From: Clostridia bacterium
GTDB lineage: Bacteria; Bacillota; Clostridia; Oscillospirales; CAG-272
Length of the DNA: 34,844 bases
Assembly: GCA_017613355.1 (NCBI GenBank)
Contig: JAGAEA010000029.1
Span: 1-34,844, forward strand
Direction: 5' to 3'
Shown: positions 25,834 through 32,514 of the stretch, in pieces
Layout: each line of letters opens with the position of its first letter
How positions within the stretch are numbered: position 1 is the stretch's first letter
Translations under genes and position numbers: made by a program
Notes under the pieces: model-generated
Database searches by the model: none
What the model was told of the DNA's origin: nothing
Seen by the model: only the letters and a program-made list of their open reading frames with translations

Positions 25834-26667
25834 TTACTTCGCATTTCTGCGCTTGATGATGAACTTGTTGGTGCGCGCCTTCTTGTTTCTGGTCTTATAG
25901 CCCAGAGCAGGCTTGCCCCAAGGAGTGACCGGACCGGGATGCCCGATCGGCGACTTGCCTTCACCACCGCCGTGCGGGTGGTCGCAGGGGTTCATCACCG
26001 AACCGCGAACCGTAGGACGAATGCCCTTATGTCTCGTTTTACCCGCTTTGCCGACCTTAACCGTGTCATGCTCGACGTTGCCGATCTGACCGATGGTGGC
26101 TTTGCAGTCCAAACGGATATAGCGCACTTCGCCGGAGGGAAGCCGGATCTGTGCCATGCCGTTGTCCTCTTTGGAAATGAGCTGCGCCATGGCGCCGGCG
26201 GAGCGAACGAGCTGTGCGCCCTTGCCGGGGTAAATCTCAATGTTGTTGATCACGGTACCGACGGGAATATTTGCAATGGGAAGGGTGTTGCCGGGTTTGA
26301 TGTCGGCTTCGGGGCTCGAATAAACGACGTCGCCCGCTTTCAGCCCTTCGGGAGCGATCACATAGCTCTTCTTGCCCTCGGTGTCCTGCAAAAGGGCGAT
26401 ATACGCCGTTCTGTTCGGATCGTACTCGATGCCGAGAACCGTGTTCGCATTGGCATTCTGCCGCTTGAAATCGATAATGCGGTACTTGATCTTGTTTCCG
26501 CCGCCTCTGTGGCGAACGGTGATGCGCCCGTAGCTGTTACGTCCGGAATGTTTCTTTTTCGTAACGATCAGGCTTTTCTCCGGAGAGGACTTGGTAACTT
26601 CCTCGAAAGAAGGAACCGACATATTTCTTCTCGCCGGTGTTGTGGGTTTATACTTTACCGTAGGCAT
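25834..26667 (-). CDS. rplB: 50S ribosomal protein L2
   Basis: A 277-residue 23S rRNA-binding protein needed for peptidyl transfer and subunit joining. [38 protein letters not shown], and the C-terminal [20 protein letters not shown] are typical. Length is normal. A strong GGAGGAGG precedes the ATG. Confidence 0.98.
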   Translation of the reverse strand: MPTVKYKPTTPARRNMSVPSFEEVTKSSPEKSLIVTKKKHSGRNSYGRITVRHRGGGNKIKYRIIDFKRQNANANTVLGIEYDPNRTAYIALLQDTEGKKSYVIAPEGLKAGDVVYSSPEADIKPGNTLPIANIPVGTVINNIEIYPGKGAQLVRSAGAMAQLISKEDNGMAQIRLPSGEVRYIRLDCKATIGQIGNVEHDTVKVGKAGKTRHKGIRPTVRGSVMNPCDHPHGGGEGKSPIGHPGPVTPWGKPALGYKTRNKKARTNKFIIKRRNAK

Positions 26668-26685
26668 TTCGTTTCCCTCCTCCTA

Positions 26686-26988
26686 TCAGTTCAGTCCCTC
26701 GAAGAATTCGATGTCGCCGGAATCGGGCGTCAGCGTGACGATTGCTTTCTTCCACGCGGACGTATATCCGGAATGCACACCGAGTCTCTTGGGTTTCTTC
26801 TTCATGTTGATTGTGCGAACGCTCGCGACCTTGATCTTGCTCGAGGCGAACACTTCCTCAACCGCTTTCGCGATTTCGGGTTTGGTTGCGTTCTTTGCGA
26901 CCTCGAACACGTACTTCTTCGCGGGAAGCATATCCATTGCCGCTTCCGTGATGATCGGTCGGATGATAATATCTTGTGCGAATTTCAT
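26686..26988 (-). CDS. rplW: 50S ribosomal protein L23
   Basis: A 100-residue tunnel-exit protein that docks SRP and trigger factor. KFAQDIIIRPIITEAAMDML, KYVFEVAKNATKPEIAKAVE and LGVHSGYTSAWKKAIVTL identify it. The ATG at 26988 overlaps the rplD stop as TGATG; GTG one codon earlier (26991) is an alternative. The GGAGGTG site lies in the end of rplD, eight bases before the ATG. Confidence 0.97.
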   Translation of the reverse strand: MKFAQDIIIRPIITEAAMDMLPAKKYVFEVAKNATKPEIAKAVEEVFASSKIKVASVRTINMKKKPKRLGVHSGYTSAWKKAIVTLTPDSGDIEFFEGLN

Positions 26989-27701
26989 CACGCGTACACC
27001 TCCTCGAGTTTCTTCACAGCATCAACGGTGAGAACCACCTTTTCGGCGTTCATCACTTCGTACACATTGAGTGTGCCGACCTGGATGGTTTCCGCCTGCG
27101 GGATATTGCTGCAACTGCGGATCACGTTCTTATCGTTGCTGTCGAGCACAACCAGCGCTCTCATGGGCTTGGTAGCCTCGCGGGTCGCCGTGCCGTGCTC
27201 CACCTGACCGTCCTTGACCTCGATGGTCTTATAGGTCTTGGTGTAGGTCTTTTCGAAGCCGAGCGCCTTGAACATGGCAACCATGGTTTTGGTGGAAGGC
27301 TTCTCTTCGACCTTGATGCTGTCGATGACGACGAGGTCTCCGTTCGCGACCTTATCGGAGAGCGCGCTGAACAGCGCCACTCTGCGGGTCTTTTTGTTCA
27401 TGGCGAGACGGTAATCTCTGGGCTTCGGTCCGAGTGCCACGCCACCGTGCGTCCACTGCGGAGAACGTGTGGAACCCTGACGGGCTCTGCCGGTTCCCTT
27501 TTGTCTCCAGGGCTTTCTGCCGCCGCCGGAAACCTCCGTGCGGGTCAGCGTGGACTGCGTGCCCTGTCTTTGGTTCATCAGATAGGTTCTGACCGCGGCA
27601 TGGAGAACAGCGCCGTTGACATCCGCACCGAAGATTTTATCATTCAGTGTCAGTTCGCCGACTTCTGCGCCGGACATATTGACGATTTTTACGACTGGCA
27701 T
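26988..27701 (-). CDS. rplD: 50S ribosomal protein L4 with internal insertion
   Basis: A 237-residue protein, about 30 residues longer than the usual 205-210. The conserved loop GGGRKPWRQKGTGRARQGST (59-78) lines the exit tunnel. An extra segment lies at about 150-181, between the family motifs TKTMVAMFKALG and RALVVLDSNDKNVIRS. In some bacteria L4 also autoregulates the S10 operon. A GGAAGGAGG site precedes the ATG. Confidence 0.97.
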   Translation of the reverse strand: MPVVKIVNMSGAEVGELTLNDKIFGADVNGAVLHAAVRTYLMNQRQGTQSTLTRTEVSGGGRKPWRQKGTGRARQGSTRSPQWTHGGVALGPKPRDYRLAMNKKTRRVALFSALSDKVANGDLVVIDSIKVEEKPSTKTMVAMFKALGFEKTYTKTYKTIEVKDGQVEHGTATREATKPMRALVVLDSNDKNVIRSCSNIPQAETIQVGTLNVYEVMNAEKVVLTVDAVKKLEEVYA

Positions 27702-27720
27702 TGTCTTATCCTCCTTCCGC

Positions 27721-28350
27721 TCAAGCCTTTACGGAATCGCGGATGAACACGATCCCGTCTTTCGCGCCGGGGATTGCGCCCTTGATCGCGATAAGATTCT
27801 TTTCCGCATCGATCTTCACCACTTTGAGGTTGAGGATCGTGACCTGCTCGTTACCGTACTGCCCCGCCATCTTCTTGTTCTTGTAAACGCGGGACGGCGT
27901 GGAGTTCGCACCCATGGAACCGACTTCGCGGTGGATCGGACCGACGCCGTGCGTGGAGCACAGCGTGTGGTGGTTCCATCTCTTGACCGCGCCCGTGTAT
28001 CCGCGACCTTTCGTCATACCGGTTACATCGACCTTGTCGCCTGCGGCGAAGGTATCGACGGTGACGAGATCGCCGACGTTTGCGGAGCAATCGTCCAAAC
28101 GAAATTCTTTCAGGTGCTTTTTCAGGGCGACATTCGCGGACGCGAAATGTCCCTTTTCCGCTTTGTTCAAATGCTTCTCCTTGACTTCCTCGAAGCCGAG
28201 TTGAAGCGCGTTGTAACCGTCTTTCTCAACGGTCTTTTTCTGTGCGACTACGCACGGGCCTGCTTCGATAACCGTTACCGGAATGACGTTTCCGATTTCA
28301 TCGAAAATCTGCGTCATGCCGATTTTTTTACCGATAATACCCTTTTTCAT
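27721..28350 (-). CDS. rplC: 50S ribosomal protein L3
   Basis: A 209-residue early-assembly protein of the 50[39 protein letters not shown] and [20 protein letters not shown] are diagnostic. AGGAGG precedes the ATG and directly abuts a hairpin at 28365-28407. The gap to rpsJ is 148 bases, which is unusually long. Confidence 0.98.
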   Translation of the reverse strand: MKKGIIGKKIGMTQIFDEIGNVIPVTVIEAGPCVVAQKKTVEKDGYNALQLGFEEVKEKHLNKAEKGHFASANVALKKHLKEFRLDDCSANVGDLVTVDTFAAGDKVDVTGMTKGRGYTGAVKRWNHHTLCSTHGVGPIHREVGSMGANSTPSRVYKNKKMAGQYGNEQVTILNLKVVKIDAEKNLIAIKGAIPGAKDGIVFIRDSVKA

Positions 28351-28364
28351 TTTGTTTTTCCTCC

Positions 28365-28407
28365 TGTAAATGATTGGTTGACGCGCGGAGCGCCAACATG
28401 ATTTACA
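28365..28407 (-). other. hairpin in the rpsJ-rplC spacer, abutting the rplC ribosome binding site
   Basis: On the minus strand TGTAAAT pairs with ATTTACA and, inside, GTTGGCGC pairs with GCGTCAAC (one G-T pair) around a 5-base loop. The outer arm ends immediately before AGGAGG of rplC. A second possible stem, GCTTCG/CGAAGC, lies upstream in the same spacer. It may control L3 translation or protect a processing end. Confidence 0.5.
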
Positions 28408-28498
28408 AAGTTGTCGAACGCTTCGCCAAGTGATCGCCGAAGCTCGACTGTTGTCTTTGTGCCGCTCTGGTTGCGATGGAAGTGCTTGATTTCAAGCC

Positions 28499-28810
28499 TT
28501 ACAGCTTGACTTCGATCTCAACGCCGGCGGGAAGTTCCACGTTCATCAGCGCATCAACGACCTTTTGCGAAGGTTTGATGATGTCGATCAGTCTCTTGTG
28601 CGTGCGATACTCGAACTGCTCGCGGCTATCCTTGTTCACATGGACCGAACGAAGGATCGTGATGATCTCGCGCTCGGTGGGAAGCGGGATAGGTCCGGAA
28701 ACCTCGGCGCCGTTGCGGTTCGCAACCTCAACGATCTTTTTCGCCGCGGTGTCGATCAGCACGTGATCGTAGCTTTTGAGTCTGACTCTGATCTTCTCTT
28801 TAATCGCCAT
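28499..28810 (-). CDS. rpsJ: 30S ribosomal protein S10
   Basis: A 103-residue protein, first gene of the S10 operon and also NusE in antitermination. [20 protein letters not shown] and [20 protein letters not shown] are diagnostic, and the end has [24 protein letters not shown] precedes the ATG. tuf and the other str genes are not upstream here. Confidence 0.98.
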   Translation of the reverse strand: MAIKEKIRVRLKSYDHVLIDTAAKKIVEVANRNGAEVSGPIPLPTEREIITILRSVHVNKDSREQFEYRTHKRLIDIIKPSQKVVDALMNVELPAGVEIEVKL

Positions 28811-29163
28811 TGCTTTTTGCCTCCTTATCAGATTTCGCTTGTCGCAAGAGCGCCTCTATAATAAAAGGTTGTCTTTCTTGCGAACCGCGTGTTTGGCAAG
28901 GTCGGCATTTCCTTCAACACTGTTCCGTGCGTTTCTTTTCTCCCCTGAAAAATACGGAGTTTGCCTCGCGCATCAGCATCTGCCAAGGCAAATTCCGGGG
29001 GTGTCCCAAAGAAACAACAGAGAACTTCGCCGCACGTTTGCGCCGTTTCGGAGTGTCTCAGTGCATACCTTTTCGCCCGGTTAACGGACATACTCTGCGA
29101 AAATTCCCTTTCGGAGCGTCCCCCGAAAGCAACCTTTCGCTTCATCGCATATCAAGCTTTTCT
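28811..29163 (-). promoter_or_regulatory. long 5' leader of the S10 operon
   Basis: About 350 bases separate the promoter at 29164-29192 from rpsJ. The stretch contains several possible stems, for example TTTGCCT (28986-28992) pairing with AGGCAAA (28960-28966), and CGAAAG/CTTTCG near its 5' end. Long S10 leaders in other bacteria carry L4-binding autoregulatory structures; whether this one does cannot be shown by eye. A 105-codon open frame (28828-29145) lies inside it, but it lacks a ribosome binding site and is probably fortuitous. Confidence 0.6.
28960..28992 (-). other. hairpin in the S10 operon leader
   Basis: A 7-bp stem TTTGCCT/AGGCAAA encloses 19 bases that include a smaller GCA/TGC stem. 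No T-run follows, so it is not a simple terminator. Confidence 0.4.
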
Positions 29164-29192
29164 ATTATATCAAATGTTTCCCGATTTGTCAA
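29164..29192 (-). promoter_or_regulatory. consensus sigma-A promoter of the S10-spc-alpha cluster
   Basis: Minus-strand TTGACA (29187-29192), 17 bases and TATAAT (29164-29169), with TG one base before the -10. This perfect match suits a highly expressed ribosomal cluster. Confidence 0.92.
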
Positions 29193-29399
29193 TACTTTTC
29201 GGTGTCCTATTTGTAGAACTTTTACGGAATAATTTTGTGTTTTTTATTCAACCTATACAAAAATATGCGGTTTTCGGTTACTTTTCAGCCGTTTTCCCTT
29301 TCGGTTAACCCCAAAAACGCTTTTCTTCTTGTTCAAATCATCGAAAAAACTCGCCTTTTCTCTCACACACATCCGTGCGTTTCCACCCTTTCTTTCATT
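29193..29399. other. AT-rich spacer between tandem promoters
   Basis: No recognisable gene. The minus strand has a small basic frame from 29372 to 29253 (39 residues, MCVREKASFFDD onwards) with AAAGGGTGG upstream, which I do not consider supported. No terminator is seen before the proximal S10 promoter. Confidence 0.4.
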
Positions 29400-29428
29400 A
29401 GAATATCGTATTCTTTTCGGTTTGTCAA
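29400..29428 (-). promoter_or_regulatory. second, distal minus-strand promoter
   Basis: TTGACA (29423-29428), a 17-base spacer and TATTCT (29400-29405). It could give a longer S10 transcript or a small RNA from the spacer. Confidence 0.55.
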
Positions 29429-29507
29429 GTTTTTTTCTCAATATCGGAATTCTTTCTTTTTCGAAGCTAAATTGTCACAAAATGTTCATATTTTCCGTTT
29501 TGATTTG

Positions 29508-29516
29508 TGCTATAAT
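29508..29516 (+). promoter_or_regulatory. extended -10 promoter of the membrane protein operon
   Basis: TGCTATAAT at 29508-29516 has the full extended -10 pattern. No good -35 box is seen 16-18 bases upstream. It lies 35 bases before the ATG. Confidence 0.6.
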
Positions 29517-29551
29517 AATGGAAGAATATTTTTTGTCCGAAGGGATCGATT

Positions 29552-30355
29552 ATGAAGCTATCGCGTATTTTTCTTCTCCTCGCCCTGCCCTACTCGGCGG
29601 TTGCGATGATTTTAATGACCGTTGCATACCTCGTGGCATACCGTCCCGATGTTTCCAACTACTTTACAAACGGTTCTCCGCTTCCCATTCAGGCAGCGGT
29701 ATTCGCTTGCTTAGCCGTTGCTTTCGGTGTCGTTGGGGCGATCCTTTCAAAGCGTCTCGGAACGCCTTTCGTAAAGCCTTCCGCGCCCTCCTTCGCCGTG
29801 CTTCCCGCCGCTCTCGGCTCGCTCGTGACCGCGGTGTTGCTTTTCATTGCAAAGGAGCCGCTCCCCGCCGTGCTGTTTTTGCTGACCGCCGTTTATTTTG
29901 CGCTGTCGGCATCTTCGCTTGCAAAGCGCTATGCCTCCGCCATTCTCTGGGTCGGCTTTGCTTCCGTTGCGGCGACAGTCGTTCTGAACGCCGCTTACTA
30001 CTTTGATATGGCGGTGGAAATGAACGCTCCCGTGAAGATTCTTCTGCAAATGGGTCTGCTCGCCGCCATGCTCTATTGCTGTATCGAAATGCGGATCTCC
30101 GCCGGCTTGACGAACGGATCTTTCACGCCCATTCTCACGGTGCTCGCCGTGGCGCTCTGCGGGCTCTCCTCCGTTCCGATCGCGGTCCTTCAATTTGTCG
30201 GGAAACTCCCCGCCCTCGCCTATTTTGCCGCTTCTCCCGTGCTCTTTGGCATTTGCGTTACGGCGTCGCTTCGCCTTTGCCAACTGATCGCCGCCACCGA
30301 ACCCAAAACGGCAACAACCGAGGAAGCGACCGAAAAAGAGAGGACTCCGGAATGA
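29552..30355 (+). CDS. polytopic membrane protein of unknown function
   Basis: A 267-residue protein I do not recognise. It has about eight hydrophobic helices (for example IFLLLALPYSAVAMILMTVA near 6-25 and IQAAVFACLAVAFGVVGAIL near 46-65) and a short charged tail of Thr and Glu repeats at the C-terminus. There is no signal cleavage site and no motif of a known transporter or enzyme. AGGGA lies about eight bases before the ATG. Its stop overlaps the ATG of the next gene (ATGA), so the two are translationally coupled. The pair lies divergently from the S10 cluster. Confidence 0.85.
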   Translation: MKLSRIFLLLALPYSAVAMILMTVAYLVAYRPDVSNYFTNGSPLPIQAAVFACLAVAFGVVGAILSKRLGTPFVKPSAPSFAVLPAALGSLVTAVLLFIAKEPLPAVLFLLTAVYFALSASSLAKRYASAILWVGFASVAATVVLNAAYYFDMAVEMNAPVKILLQMGLLAAMLYCCIEMRISAGLTNGSFTPILTVLAVALCGLSSVPIAVLQFVGKLPALAYFAASPVLFGICVTASLRLCQLIAATEPKTATTEEATEKERTPE

Positions 30356-30900
30356 ACGCGAACGCAAGGATTCAATGGCTCCATAAAAAGCTGACCGGCA
30401 ACAGCTATCCCAATTCCCATCGAATTGCTGAGCGCTTCGGCATTTCCCCGCGGCAGGCGCAGCGCGACCTCGACTTTTTGCGCAAGAACCTCGGCGCTCC
30501 CATCGCCTACGATACCGCCCGTCGCGGTTTTTACTATACGGAGCCTTTTTCCCTTCCCCTTCTTTTGACTTCCGACAACGACGAGCTCTATATTCCGGAA
30601 GTCGGCTCGGTTCAAAACCCCGAAGAGCTGGCGGCAAATGAATCCATTATTCAAATGCAAATTCCTTACAGCGCTACGATCGAGCTTTCGGACAAGCTCG
30701 CCATTATGGAGTTGACGCCCTACATCACCGATAAGCTCGGCAAGGGTCGGTTTACCTGCGAGTTTCACAGCGTGGAAAAGTTCATCGGCGCCCTGATTGC
30801 TCTCGGCTCTGAATTCCGCGTGATTGAGCCTGACTGGCTTCGTGAACGGTTATTGAACGCCGCAACGTTGATTTTGAAAAGTCACAAAGTCGAAAATTAA
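30352..30900 (+). CDS. short HTH transcriptional regulator (WYL-family relative without WYL core)
   Basis: A 182-residue protein. The N-terminus (1 to about 65) is a DeoR/YafY-type winged helix-turn-helix: NSHRIAERFGISPRQAQRDL, then a wing ending RRGFYYTEP. The C-terminal 80 residues resemble the WCX domain that ends WYL regulators: ATIELSDKLAIMELTPYI, then FIGALIALGSEFRVIEPDWL and RERLLNAATLIL. The middle WYL domain, which binds ligands or nucleic acid in full-length members (about 300 residues), appears to be missing. The start at 30352 overlaps the upstream stop and has AGAGG upstream; the frame is open further 5' but inside the membrane gene. Likely DNA-binding; target unknown. Confidence 0.83.
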   Translation: MNANARIQWLHKKLTGNSYPNSHRIAERFGISPRQAQRDLDFLRKNLGAPIAYDTARRGFYYTEPFSLPLLLTSDNDELYIPEVGSVQNPEELAANESIIQMQIPYSATIELSDKLAIMELTPYITDKLGKGRFTCEFHSVEKFIGALIALGSEFRVIEPDWLRERLLNAATLILKSHKVEN

Positions 30901-30922
30901 ATTCGTTCTCATTCTAAAAATC

Positions 30923-30974
30923 GAGCGTGTTCTCCCTTTTCGTAAAGCCGTGGGAGACACGCTCCGTTTTGTTT
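30923..30974 (+). terminator. terminator after the HTH regulator gene
   Basis: GAGCGTGTTCTCCC and GGGAGACACGCTC form a long, slightly imperfect stem followed by CGTTTTGTTT. It lies 22 bases after the stop codon. Confidence 0.8.
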
Positions 30975-31029
30975 GATAACAATCGTAAATTTCGTATTTC
31001 AAAAAAATGAAAAAATTTCAAAAAGGTCT

Positions 31030-31058
31030 TGACAATTTTTTTCAATTGTGATATAATA
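31030..31058 (+). promoter_or_regulatory. consensus sigma-A promoter of rplJL
   Basis: TTGACA (31030-31035), 17 bases and TATAAT (31053-31058) with a TG before the -10: a perfect promoter like that of the S10 cluster. Confidence 0.93.
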
Positions 31059-31064
31059 GCTCCG

Positions 31065-31215
31065 TTATCCGAAGACAGCAGGTTCCGGTAAAAGCATTGC
31101 TTTCCTGCCGAGGAGAGGTCAAATACGTTTCCCGCGCTTGTGTGGGTGCGTTTGTAGGGTCTTTCTTTGCGGCAGTCGGAATGCGCCGGAAGAAAGATCT
31201 TTTATTTTTTCTCAA
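31065..31215 (+). promoter_or_regulatory. L10 leader (ribosomal protein L10-binding mRNA leader)
   Basis: The region has the hallmarks of L10 leaders: CGAAGACAGCAGG, a hairpin insert (AAGCATTGCTT) and CCTGCCGAGGAGAGGTC, where GCAGG pairs with CCTGC beside an internal-loop or kink-turn site. L10-(L12)4 binds such leaders and represses rplJL. A terminator-like stem follows at 31158-31210, which fits transcription attenuation as described for B. subtilis rplJL. Confidence 0.85.
31158..31210 (+). terminator. attenuator terminator in the L10 leader
   Basis: GGTCTTTCTT (31158-31167) pairs with AAGAAAGATC (31190-31199), one G-T pair, followed by TTTTATTTTTT. It is upstream of the rplJ ribosome binding site, so it can stop the transcript before the genes. 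Confidence 0.75.
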
Positions 31216-31249
31216 CTTCACAAGTTCACATTGGGAGGTGAAACAAAAA

Positions 31250-31789
31250 ATGCCCAGTAATTCCATTCTGGCTCAAAAGCAGCAGATCGTTGCCGATCTC
31301 GCGGAGCAGATCAAGAATTCCGCCGCCGGTGTTGTGGTCAACTACCAAGGTATTACGGTGGATAAGGATACTGCGATGCGCAAGGCACTTCGCCAGGCAG
31401 GTGTAAAATACGTTGTTATGAAGAACACCTTGACCGGCAGAGCCTGCGATGAGGTTGGTTACGGCGAGCTGAAACAGCATTTGAACGGTATGACGGCAAT
31501 CGCCATCAGCGAGAAAGACCCCGTTGCCGCCGCAAAAGTGTTGAAGGAATATGCAGAGAAGATCGACTCCTTCCAAATCCTCGCGGGCTACGTGGACGGC
31601 AACGTGATCGACGCCGCTTCCGTGAATGCTCTCGCAGAGATTCCTTCGAAGGAAACGCTCATTGCAAAACTCCTCGGCTCCATCCGTTCTCCCCTTTACA
31701 GCTTTGCTTACGCTTTGCAGGCTGTTGTGGATAAAAACGGAGAAGCCGCTCCCGCAGAAGCCCCCGCCGAGGCTCCCGCAGAAGCTTAA
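31250..31789 (+). CDS. rplJ: 50S ribosomal protein L10
   Basis: A 179-residue protein that anchors L7/L12 dimers in the ribosomal stalk and represses its own operon. MPSNSILAQKQQIVADLAEQ, GVKYVVMKNTLTGRACDEVG and IPSKETLIAKLLGSIRSPLY are diagnostic. The last 15 or so residues are an added repeat of APAE units (from [10 protein letters not shown]). The ATG at 31250 is right after GGGAGGTG; the open frame upstream is leader RNA. rplK and rplA are not upstream. Confidence 0.97.
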   Translation: MPSNSILAQKQQIVADLAEQIKNSAAGVVVNYQGITVDKDTAMRKALRQAGVKYVVMKNTLTGRACDEVGYGELKQHLNGMTAIAISEKDPVAAAKVLKEYAEKIDSFQILAGYVDGNVIDAASVNALAEIPSKETLIAKLLGSIRSPLYSFAYALQAVVDKNGEAAPAEAPAEAPAEA

Positions 31790-31810
31790 TTTTATTCGTT
31801 CGGCAAACGC

Positions 31811-31884
31811 GGGGTGTGTTTCCCCGTCGGTCTCCGATCCCGCTTGATCGGCACATTGAAAATCAAAACTGATTTTGGAGGTAA
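31811..31884 (+). other. structured rplJ-rplL spacer
   Basis: The 101-base gap contains three possible stems: GGGG/CCCC (31811-31825), CCGATC/GATCGG (31834-31851) and, next to the rplL ribosome binding site, AAATCA/TGATTT. L7/L12 is needed at four copies or more per L10, so these may affect translation or processing. This is inference. Confidence 0.35.
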
Positions 31885-31890
31885 CTTAAA

Positions 31891-32271
31891 ATGGCATCCG
31901 AAAAGATTGCAAACATTCTCGAAGAGATCAAATCCCTTACCATCCTGGAGCTTTCCGACCTTGTGAAAGCTGTTGAGGAAGAGTTCGGCGTTTCCGCCGC
32001 CGCTCCCGTTGGTGTGGTTGCCGCTGCCGGCGCCGCTCCTGCCGCCGCTTCCGAAGAGAAGACCGAGTTCGACGTCATCCTCGCCAACTTCGGCGCGAAC
32101 AAGCTGAACGTCATCAAGGCTGTCCGCGAAATCACCGGTTTGGGCTTGAAGGACGCGAAAGACCTTGTTGAGGCTGCTCCGAAGCCCGTTAAGGAAGGCG
32201 TTTCCAAGGACGAGGCCGAGAAGGTCAAAGCCGCTCTCACCGAGGCGGGCGCTATCGTCGAAATCAAATAA
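31891..32271 (+). CDS. rplL: 50S ribosomal protein L7/L12
   Basis: A 126-residue stalk protein that recruits translation GTPases. The N-terminal dimer domain is [20 protein letters not shown], then an Ala-rich hinge (about 37-54), then the C-terminal domain [20 protein letters not shown] and [25 protein letters not shown] precedes the ATG. A terminator follows; rpoB is not downstream. Confidence 0.98.
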   Translation: MASEKIANILEEIKSLTILELSDLVKAVEEEFGVSAAAPVGVVAAAGAAPAAASEEKTEFDVILANFGANKLNVIKAVREITGLGLKDAKDLVEAAPKPVKEGVSKDEAEKVKAALTEAGAIVEIK

Positions 32272-32311
32272 TTCCGATTTCGGCAAAACATCATCTGTCC
32301 CAAGATAACGG

Positions 32312-32349
32312 AAAAGATGCGCTGCATGAATTTGTGCAGCGCATCTTTT
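32312..32349 (+). terminator. strong terminator after rplL
   Basis: AAAAGATGCGCTGCA and TGCAGCGCATCTTTT form a perfect 15-bp stem with an 8-base loop. Its A-run and T-run allow function on either strand. Confidence 0.9.
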
Positions 32350-32436
32350 CTGTCGCTTTATTTGGAATAAAATCAATTTTTATTCTTATTATTGTTTTTT
32401 TGTCGAAAGTTTGTTTCCCTCTGTTTTGTTCTTCCG

Positions 32437-32483
32437 AAAAAAACACAACCGCCCCGCATCATCATCCGATGCGGGGCGGTTGT
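32437..32483 (-). terminator. terminator after ppdK
   Basis: On the minus strand ACAACCGCCCCGCATC and its complement form a 16-bp stem with a 7-base loop, followed by GTTTTTTT. It lies 32 bases after the ppdK stop. Between it and the rplL terminator (32350-32436) is only AT-rich sequence. Confidence 0.9.
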
Positions 32484-32514
32484 ATTTCATTTCGGTTTGA
32501 CCGATCGGGTCAAA

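Noticed and set aside
28828..29145. A 105-codon frame in the S10 leader that ends just before the rpsJ ribosome binding site.
   Set aside because: Its ATG has no ribosome binding site and lies a few bases after the transcription start. The composition looks unlike a protein family, and both strands of this stretch are poor in stops.
29253..29372. A 39-residue basic peptide frame between the two S10 promoters.
   Set aside because: A weak AAAGGGTGG lies about a dozen bases upstream, but there is no family match and the AT-rich composition makes such frames common.
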